From JABMMZ01 sp044377005 (GTDB taxonomy: Bacteria > Bacteroidota > Bacteroidia > NS11-12g > UBA955): a stretch of 12,079 nt of DNA. The stretch spans positions 1 to 12,079 of the forward strand of contig JBILJV010000066.1 of assembly GCA_044377005.1 (NCBI GenBank), written 5' to 3'. The notes under the pieces were generated by a model. That model was not told the DNA's origin. It searched no databases and was given only the letters and a program-made list of their open reading frames with translations. A program made the position numbers and the translations under genes. Below are positions 6,893-12,079 of the stretch, piece after piece (position 1 is the first letter of the stretch; every line of letters begins with the position of its first letter).

Positions 6893-7990
6893 TTAAATAG
6901 ACAATAAATCACTGAAGTCTCCATTTAGACTTCCGCTAATACTATCAGATTTAGCACCGGTAAAAGTTTTGTAAATATTGGGTTTGTTTTGAATTCTTAA
7001 AACTCCCATTAATGCAAAAATTAGAGATTCTTTGTACTCAATCAATTTATTATCAGGGGTTTCAAACGTTGCATCACTGTGACTTTGAATATGTTCCATC
7101 AAAGTTTTATTGTATGCGCCTCCACCTGTTACTAACACACGTTTACCTTCAGACTGTTTTTGACTTAAATAATCAATGCTATTTGCGATTTGATATGCAA
7201 TATGGTCAACAAAGGTTTTCATTTTATCTTGTGGAGATAATTTATCTCCTTCTTTTACTATTTGCCATAGTTCATTATTAATCCAATCTCTGTTTAATGA
7301 TTTTGGGAATGGTAAATTGTAATAATCTATTTTATTTAAATTTTCTAACATAGAATAGTTGATTGAGCCTTGAGCTGCAATTTCACCATTATTGTCGTAT
7401 TCCAAGTTCAAATCACGGGCTGTTCTGTTAAGGATAATATTAGCAGGAGAAATATCAAATGCAACGCGGAATTGACCAATTTTCCCAGAAATATTTGCAA
7501 AACCACCAAGGTTTAGGCAGTAATCATATTGACTAAAAAACATTTCATCACCTATGGCAACAAGAGGAGCTCCTTGACCACCTTTTGCAACATCCATACT
7601 GCGGAAATCGGATACAACAGGTAAGTTGCAAATAGCAGATAAAGAAGCACCATCGCCAACCTGACGGGTTATCAAAGCTTCTGGATAATGGAAAACTGTG
7701 TGTCCGTGAGAAGCAACTAAATCAACCTTAACTTGGTGTTTGGCGATAAAATCATTGACAAGTTGCCCCAAATAATGGCCATAAAAAACGTCGGTTTTGG
7801 CATAGGCTAAAGAATCTGCTTTTCTAAGTTGTGATAATCTAACTCTCCATTTCTCGTTGTATTCAATCGTTTCTGCTTGATCTATGGAAAAGGAGAAGGC
7901 TCCATTGTCCTCTTTAATATGACATAGTGCAATATCCACACCGTCCATAGACGATCCTGACATAATTCCAATGACTTTATATGATTTCAT
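6893..7990 (-). CDS. anmK: Anhydro-N-acetylmuramic acid kinase
   Basis: A 365-residue cytoplasmic kinase (E. coli AnmK is 369) that opens the 1,6-anhydro ring of anhydro-MurNAc while phosphorylating it with ATP to MurNAc-6-phosphate, a step of peptidoglycan recycling. Visible motifs: GIMSGSSMDGVD at 8-19 (phosphate loop; GVMSGTSLDGVD in E. coli), ASHGHTVFHYP at 93-103, VGDG at 111-114, VSDFRSMDVAKGGQGAPL at 126-143, NLGGFANIS at 160-168, FDISPANIILN at 178-188 with Asp179 at the expected catalytic-base position, and VTGGGAYN at 287-294. The start at 7990 (MKSYKVIG) puts the first motif at the usual distance; an in-frame ATG at 8023 would only add a non-conserved stretch across the promoter. 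Upstream lies a BadF-type amino-sugar kinase 124 bp away. The usual partner murQ is absent from the window. Confidence 0.96.
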   Translation of the reverse strand: MKSYKVIGIMSGSSMDGVDIALCHIKEDNGAFSFSIDQAETIEYNEKWRVRLSQLRKADSLAYAKTDVFYGHYLGQLVNDFIAKHQVKVDLVASHGHTVFHYPEALITRQVGDGASLSAICNLPVVSDFRSMDVAKGGQGAPLVAIGDEMFFSQYDYCLNLGGFANISGKIGQFRVAFDISPANIILNRTARDLNLEYDNNGEIAAQGSINYSMLENLNKIDYYNLPFPKSLNRDWINNELWQIVKEGDKLSPQDKMKTFVDHIAYQIANSIDYLSQKQSEGKRVLVTGGGAYNKTLMEHIQSHSDATFETPDNKLIEYKESLIFALMGVLRIQNKPNIYKTFTGAKSDSISGSLNGDFSDLLSI

Positions 7991-8020
7991 TATTAGTATA
8001 AATTTAAAATTAACGAAATG

Positions 8021-8049
8021 CAAAAATAACCTTTTTTGGATATTTCAAA
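8021..8049 (-). promoter_or_regulatory. Candidate Bacteroidota-type promoter of anmK
   Basis: On the minus strand TTTG (8046-8049) is followed after 17 bases by TATTTTTG (8021-8028), matching the TTTG / TAnnTTTG arrangement of the Bacteroidota housekeeping sigma factor. It would start transcription near 8014, about 24 bases before the anmK ATG. This is the best two-part promoter in the window. Confidence 0.5.
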
Positions 8050-8066
8050 AATTTAGTAGAATAAAC

Positions 8067-8098
8067 CCTTTAAACTGAACTAATTAATCGATTAAAGG
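8067..8098. repeat. Inverted repeats between the two kinase genes
   Basis: TTAATCGATTAA at 8084-8095 is a perfect 12-bp palindrome. Overlapping it, CCTTTAA (8067-8073) and TTAAAGG (8092-8098) form 7-bp inverted arms with an 18-base loop. The block lies after the amino-sugar kinase stop and about 35 bp upstream of the anmK -33 element. It could be an operator or a weak terminator, but no T-tract follows on the minus strand and AT-rich palindromes are common by chance. Confidence 0.3.
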
Positions 8099-8114
8099 AA
8101 ATTGGTTATTATTT

Positions 8115-8960
8115 TTATTTATTGTTCAAATGATAAATCAATAAATTATCAATGGGTTGCTTTATGATGGTTTCAATCCTAACGTTATATTTATCAGCTA
8201 CTTGCTTTAGCTCATCTTGAAAAAGATAAGCGACAGAACCAACAAAATTACAAGGTATTTCCAAATGGTTTGAAAATGTTAAAACGTGAGATGTGATGAA
8301 TTCATCAAAGTTTTGAAGGATTAAGTTTTGTATATACGGGTGTTTTTTATTCTCATAAATGAAGTGGGTAAAAGAAGCTAAATAGACATTAGCCCCTTTT
8401 TGTGTGTATACTTTATTAATAATCTCGTCTTTATTTAATCCCAATTTTATAAGTTGTGATGAAATATCCGTAGGTATTTTACAATATAAAAAATCGCGAA
8501 TTAGTTGTTTCCCCATTGAACATCCGCTTCCTTCATCACCCAAAATATAACCCAAACCAAAAAAAGCATCATGTTGAACAATTGAAGTTCCATTCCAATG
8601 ACAAATATTACTACCTGTGCCTAAGATACAAGCCAAACCTTCTTGGTTTCCACAAGTGGCTATTGCACTAGCTTCCAAATCGTGGGAAACGGAAATTGAG
8701 GCAGATATAAATACCTTTTGAAGGGCATTTTTAACCATTAGTTTTCTTTCGTTAGTACTACTTCCTGATCCATAAAAATAAACAGCTTCAATTTCTTTTA
8801 AAGAAAAATTATAAAAAGCAGCTGAAACATTTTCTTCAATAAAAGCTTCGGAATGGTGCCAAGGATTAAAACCTATGGTTTGTATTGATTGTTGTTCATT
8901 CTTCTGTTTATAAATAATCCAATCGCATTTTGAACTTCCACTGTCAGCAACTATAATCAT
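8115..8960 (-). CDS. BadF/BadG-type amino-sugar kinase (probable N-acetylglucosamine or MurNAc kinase)
   Basis: A 281-residue cytoplasmic kinase of the ASKHA fold, BadF/BadG/BcrA/BcrD family, which includes GlcNAc kinases and the MurNAc/GlcNAc kinase MurK. Motifs: ADSGSSKCDW at 5-14 (phosphate-1), GFNPWH at 30-35 (substrate region), HDLEASA from 93 with Asp94 as probable catalytic base, ILGTGSN at 112-118 (phosphate-2), GLGYILGDEGSGCSMG at 135-150, and VGSVA at 240-244 (adenosine site). It would turn free GlcNAc or MurNAc into the 6-phosphate. The neighbours support an amino-sugar substrate: anmK downstream on the same strand and a fucose/GlcNAc-type symporter diverging from it 129 bp away. 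Sequence alone does not separate GlcNAc from MurNAc specificity. The start at 8960 places the phosphate-1 loop at residue 5, as is normal. Confidence 0.88.
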   Translation of the reverse strand: MIIVADSGSSKCDWIIYKQKNEQQSIQTIGFNPWHHSEAFIEENVSAAFYNFSLKEIEAVYFYGSGSSTNERKLMVKNALQKVFISASISVSHDLEASAIATCGNQEGLACILGTGSNICHWNGTSIVQHDAFFGLGYILGDEGSGCSMGKQLIRDFLYCKIPTDISSQLIKLGLNKDEIINKVYTQKGANVYLASFTHFIYENKKHPYIQNLILQNFDEFITSHVLTFSNHLEIPCNFVGSVAYLFQDELKQVADKYNVRIETIIKQPIDNLLIYHLNNK

Positions 8961-8982
8961 ATTTTTATTAATCTATAAAGTG

Positions 8983-8990
8983 CAAAGATA
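8983..8990 (-). promoter_or_regulatory. Candidate -7 box of the amino-sugar kinase
   Basis: TATCTTTG on the minus strand is an exact TAnnTTTG match, placing a start near 8976 and a leader of about 15 bases. The -33 region is only T-rich (CTTTT), with no clear TTG. Confidence 0.5.
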
Positions 8991-9062
8991 GTTTGAAACA
9001 TTAAACATATAAAAGTATTCATTTAAAAGCGCAATAAAATTCAAAAAAATCAATACTTTGAA

Positions 9063-9070
9063 TATATTTG
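9063..9070 (+). promoter_or_regulatory. Candidate -7 box of the sugar symporter
   Basis: TATATTTG is an exact TAnnTTTG match, 19 bases before the ATG at 9090, predicting a start near 9077. No clear -33 TTG lies 17-23 bases upstream, which would fit a promoter needing an activator, though that is speculation. It faces away from the kinase box at 8983-8990. Confidence 0.5.
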
Positions 9071-9089
9071 CTTGCTACAAGTTTAAAAT

Positions 9090-10946
9090 ATGAGTCAATC
9101 AGGAATAGATAAGCAAGCGACCAATTACGGGGCATTAAGTACATTAATAACCGTTTTCTTTTTTTGGGGATTTATTGCAGCAGGTAATAGTGTCTTTATT
9201 CCTTTTTGCAAAAGTTATTTTAAGCTCGACCAATTTCAATCGCAATTAATCGATTTTGCTTTTTATACTGCATACTATTTAGGAGCGCTAGGATTATTTG
9301 CTATTGGAAATTCCAATGGTAAAGATATTGTTGGAAAATGGGGATATAAAAAAAGTATCGTTATAGGTTTATTGTTTTCATCGCTAGGTGCATTAGCAAT
9401 GATTATTGCTGTTCAGTCCAATGTATATATTGGAATGTTACTTGGTTTATTCATTGTTGCATTAGGATTTTCTTTACAACAAACGGCAGCAAATCCATTT
9501 GCTATTTTATTAGGTGACCCCAAAACAGGAGCGAGTAGAGTCAATTTGGGAGGTGGAATTAATTCTTTTGGAACTACGATTGGACCAATAATAGTTGCAT
9601 TAGCTTTGTTTGGATCAGCAAAATCACTAACAGATGAACAAATACAATTATTGGAATTAAATAAAGTAATAGTCTTGTATACATGTGTAGGTTTATTATT
9701 TATTGGTGCAGCTGTTTTGTTTTATTTTTCAAAAAAAGTACCATCAGGTATTTCAATAGAACCAATTGAAAAAGCCAACAAAGCATTGAGAGTTTTATTA
9801 ATAATGACTGGATTACTTATCGTTTTTTTTAGTCCAGTTTTTGCTAGTTATAATACCAAAGAGGTGAAGGAGATGGCAGTTTTAGAAAATCAAGTTAAAG
9901 TATCAAGTAGAATCATTAAAAGTTATAATGATACTTTGACGCATTTGAATTTACTTCGAAAAAACAACGATTCAATCACATCACAAGCTTCTATAACAAA
10001 GGTAATATCCATAATAGTAAAGCTTGATAAACAAAAACAACAAGTAAAAAAATTAAAAGAGAAAATAGAAATAATTCGACTTCCAATTGAAAAGGAGAGA
10101 ATGTATTGGTTATTTGGAGCACTAATGGTTGTGGTTTTTGGTTTATTATATGCTTATTTATCTGCACAAAGAAAACCAGAAGGTTGGGGAGCAATGCAAT
10201 ATCCACAGCTAGTTTTAGGTATGTTAGCGATATTTACATATGTAGGAGTGGAGGTTGCAATAGGGAGTAATTTAGGAGAATTGTTAAAAAAACCAGAGTT
10301 TGGAGGATTTTCATCCTCAGAAATTGCACCCTATCTATCCATGTATTGGGGAAGTTTAATGATAGGAAGATGGGCAGGAGCAATTAGTGCCTTTAATTTA
10401 AGCAAATCCAAAAGAGTAATTGCATTAATTTTTGTCCCGTTAGTTGCCTTTGTGTTGATAGTTGTTTTAAATACAATAACAGGTAAAAACATGGAAACTT
10501 TGTATTATTATGTTATATGTGTTGTGGTACAAATCATTGCGTTTTTTGTAAGTAAAGACAAACCTGTAAGAACCTTGGTGATATTTTCGGTTTTGGGTGT
10601 AATTGCCATGCTTATAGGAATGTTAAACACAGGAACTATTGCAATTTATGCTTTTTTATCAGGTGGATTGGCTTGTAGTATTATGTGGCCAGCAATTTTC
10701 AATTTGTCTATTGCAGGATTAGGAAAGTATACTTCACAGGGTTCAGCCTTCCTTATTATGATGATATTAGGTGGAGGTATTATTCCTCCTATTCAAGGAA
10801 AATTATCTGACTTAATAGGGATTCATCAATCCTATCTTATATCGGTGCTATGTTTTGTATATTTAGCTATATTTGCAATATTGGTTAATAAAAGTTTGAA
10901 AAAACAAGGAATCAATTTTGATGATGGAGGAACTATTGGACATTAA
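9090..10946 (+). CDS. Sugar:H+ symporter of the fucose/GlcNAc MFS family, with large insertions
   Basis: A 618-residue inner-membrane transporter related to FucP and NagP (FHS family of MFS). Family marks: FFFWGFIAAGNSVFIP near 23-38, QQTAANPFAILLGDPKTGASRVNLGGGINSFGTTIGP at 130-166, a TM10 region SIMWPAIFNLSIAGLG at 530-545, and GSAFLIMMILGGGIIPPIQG at 551-570. FucP is about 438 residues and has 12 helices; here I count about 16. One extra pair (about 233-253 and 338-358) sits in the normally cytoplasmic central loop and encloses about 85 charged, coiled-coil-like residues (254-337) that should face the periplasm. A second extra pair (about 468-487 and 493-512) lies before TM10. The gene diverges from the amino-sugar kinase beside anmK, so GlcNAc or MurNAc is the likely cargo; this is inferred from context. 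Confidence 0.88.
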   Translation: MSQSGIDKQATNYGALSTLITVFFFWGFIAAGNSVFIPFCKSYFKLDQFQSQLIDFAFYTAYYLGALGLFAIGNSNGKDIVGKWGYKKSIVIGLLFSSLGALAMIIAVQSNVYIGMLLGLFIVALGFSLQQTAANPFAILLGDPKTGASRVNLGGGINSFGTTIGPIIVALALFGSAKSLTDEQIQLLELNKVIVLYTCVGLLFIGAAVLFYFSKKVPSGISIEPIEKANKALRVLLIMTGLLIVFFSPVFASYNTKEVKEMAVLENQVKVSSRIIKSYNDTLTHLNLLRKNNDSITSQASITKVISIIVKLDKQKQQVKKLKEKIEIIRLPIEKERMYWLFGALMVVVFGLLYAYLSAQRKPEGWGAMQYPQLVLGMLAIFTYVGVEVAIGSNLGELLKKPEFGGFSSSEIAPYLSMYWGSLMIGRWAGAISAFNLSKSKRVIALIFVPLVAFVLIVVLNTITGKNMETLYYYVICVVVQIIAFFVSKDKPVRTLVIFSVLGVIAMLIGMLNTGTIAIYAFLSGGLACSIMWPAIFNLSIAGLGKYTSQGSAFLIMMILGGGIIPPIQGKLSDLIGIHQSYLISVLCFVYLAIFAILVNKSLKKQGINFDDGGTIGH

Positions 10947-10979
10947 TTTAGTTTAAGTCATGATCCTAAATGTTTTTTT
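10946..10979 (+). terminator. Weak intrinsic terminator candidate after the symporter
   Basis: ATTTAG (10946-10951) pairs with CTAAAT (10966-10971) across a 14-base loop, followed by G and seven T (10973-10979). The stem is only 6 bp and AT-rich and touches the TAA stop, so it is marginal, but position and T-tract are right. Confidence 0.3.
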
Positions 10980-11204
10980 GAATTAATTGTCATGGATGAT
11001 TTAATTTCTATTACTAAAATATATTTTATTTTTTCTATTTTCAAATAAACCTGACATTTTTTCTGAAAATAATAATAAAAGTATTATTGCTATACAGATG
11101 AAGATCTTTGAAAAATAGGAGAGCATTATTTTAAATAAATGAGTGTGCTTTATTTCTATGCTAACTTATATTTTGTAATTTTCGATAAAATAAGAAAATA
11201 CTAA
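10980..11204. other. Non-coding AT-rich gap
   Basis: No gene can be supported here. It has short AT-only hairpins (for example AATAATA-AAAG-TATTATT just before 11090) and an AAGATCTT palindrome near 11100. The longest plus-strand reading I noticed from an ATG is 18 codons (about 10992-11048) without family signal. No tRNA or riboswitch-like structure was seen by eye. Confidence 0.6.
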
Positions 11205-11212
11205 TATATTTG
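11205..11212 (+). promoter_or_regulatory. Candidate -7 box of the terminal lipoprotein gene
   Basis: TATATTTG is an exact TAnnTTTG match ending 22 bases before the ATG at 11235, predicting a start near 11219. A TTTTG at 11171-11175 is too far upstream for a normal -33 element. Confidence 0.45.
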
Positions 11213-11234
11213 TCAATTAGAGAAATACAATTCA

Positions 11235-12079
11235 ATGAAAACAATTATTAATACAATTGGACTTTGCTTACTATTGTTGTCATGCCAAAATCAAGATAAA
11301 GCATCCGTTAATGAAGAGACTGAATTACTCGATGTATTGAATGACAACACTATTGAAATTGATTCTATTGAAAATACAAATTTGGGCCCCACACTTTTTC
11401 TAGACTATAAAGTAAATATGTCTGAATTTCAATTTAATAATACAACAAATATATTATTGAATAAAGGAAAGGTAGAATACCAATCGGAAGGAATATATTA
11501 TTTATTTCCATCTTGTGGAGGTACATCAAAGAGTTCAGGTGATAATTTTAATAAGTATAAAATCAATCCAGTTTTTGAAAATAATCAATTGGTTTCTGTT
11601 GATATAGAAGGATTACAATTAGGAGCAAAGACAATGATAAATGGAACTGCGATTACCTGTATTGGTAAAAAATTAATTGAAAAATATGGTGTAAAATTTG
11701 AAACTTACTTCGAAAATATTAAAGAGAGTGAAATTGCAAGATATAATGATAATTATGACCCTGTGCAAGAATTTGAATACAATGGTAAAATGTTTAAACT
11801 GCCAAATTTATTGATTGATAAAAGTATTGACATATTGCCTGGTGATGAAAAATTGATTTATACAATTAAAAATAAAACTAAGGAGTTTGAACCAATAATT
11901 ATTGAAAAAAATGGTATTATAATTAAAATAAGTCGAGGTTGGAGGTACAATATTACTGATATTACATCAATTGAGAATTCAAATGAATATAAGACTTATA
12001 TGTCTAAATTAATACGTAATAGTTTTGAGAAATCTCTAGAATTTAGTTCGAAATATCGCCCATACTTGAACCGTAATTC
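11235..12079 (+). CDS. Lipoprotein of unknown function (3' end beyond window)
   Basis: An open frame of 281 codons with no stop before the window edge, starting at ATG 11235. The N-terminus MKTIINTIGLCLLLLSCQNQ is a lipoprotein signal peptide with lipobox LLSC and expected lipidated Cys17. A linker rich in Asn, Glu and Asp follows (about 18-52). I recognise no family in the body. It has beta-like stretches (TLFLDYKVNMSEFQF, GIYYLFPSCGG, INPVFENNQLVSVDIEGL, TKEFEPIIIEKNGIIIKISRGWRYNITDI) and two mature cysteines, Cys94 in PSCGG and Cys142 in ITCIG, that could form a disulfide outside the cytoplasm. Only one Lys (Lys22) lies close after the lipid Cys, so it lacks the Lys-acidic export motif of the other lipoprotein here. 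The 288-bp gap and its own promoter box suggest a separate transcription unit from the symporter. Confidence 0.8.
   Translation, partial: MKTIINTIGLCLLLLSCQNQDKASVNEETELLDVLNDNTIEIDSIENTNLGPTLFLDYKVNMSEFQFNNTTNILLNKGKVEYQSEGIYYLFPSCGGTSKSSGDNFNKYKINPVFENNQLVSVDIEGLQLGAKTMINGTAITCIGKKLIEKYGVKFETYFENIKESEIARYNDNYDPVQEFEYNGKMFKLPNLLIDKSIDILPGDEKLIYTIKNKTKEFEPIIIEKNGIIIKISRGWRYNITDITSIENSNEYKTYMSKLIRNSFEKSLEFSSKYRPYLNRN

Noticed and set aside
7012..7281. Plus-strand 89-codon frame opposite anmK
   Set aside because: The anmK reading is certain and this frame has no start context or family match.
9012..9059. Inverted repeat AAAGTATT / AATACTTT with centres 40 bp apart upstream of the symporter
   Set aside because: It could look like an operator pair four helical turns apart, but an 8-bp match in a 129-bp AT-rich gap is about what chance gives.
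10992..11048. 18-codon open frame in the gap after the symporter
   Set aside because: Too short, with a composition like the surrounding AT-rich DNA and no RBS or family support.

Overview
The window reads as chromosomal DNA of a Bacteroidota bacterium, probably near Flavobacteriales (the order is my inference). The evidence is strong AT richness, A/T-rich leaders without Shine-Dalgarno sites, and a DUF5723 outer-membrane protein. Short lipoprotein signals of the SCKKEE type and repeated copies of the Bacteroidota -7 promoter box TAnnTTTG ahead of genes point the same way. I see no phage, transposon, CRISPR array, tRNA or rRNA. Coding density is high and most genes belong to known families.

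Positions 1-2920 (minus strand) hold a DUF5723 outer-membrane protein, a class I aspartate-type aminotransferase, and the first 31 codons of a PfkB-type sugar kinase resembling the kinase half of HldE/RfaE. The aminotransferase stop and the kinase start overlap. Positions 2946-6302 (plus strand) form a tight likely operon: a DUF423 membrane protein, a SixA-like histidine phosphatase, and the primosomal helicase PriA. PriA begins at a non-ATG codon inside the phosphatase stop. Its end overlaps by four bases, tail to tail, with a small lipoprotein gene on the other strand.

Positions 6299-10946 are the most coherent functional block. On the minus strand lie a BadF-type amino-sugar kinase (GlcNAc or MurNAc), then anmK (anhydro-MurNAc kinase), then the lipoprotein. 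Diverging from the kinase on the plus strand is a large fucose/GlcNAc-type sugar:H+ symporter. I infer a salvage module for peptidoglycan-derived amino sugars: the symporter imports free sugar and the two kinases produce GlcNAc-6-P or MurNAc-6-P. No murQ, nagA, nagB, nagZ or ampG is present in the window. The symporter is unusual: an extra transmembrane hairpin carries about 85 hydrophilic, probably periplasmic residues, and a second extra helix pair follows later.

Positions 10947-11234 are a 288-bp non-coding gap with a weak terminator candidate and a promoter box. From 11235 to the window end runs an unfinished lipoprotein gene of unknown function. I found nothing I would defend as a wholly new system; the best leads are the expanded symporter with its kinases, the PriA start, and the unassigned lipoproteins.
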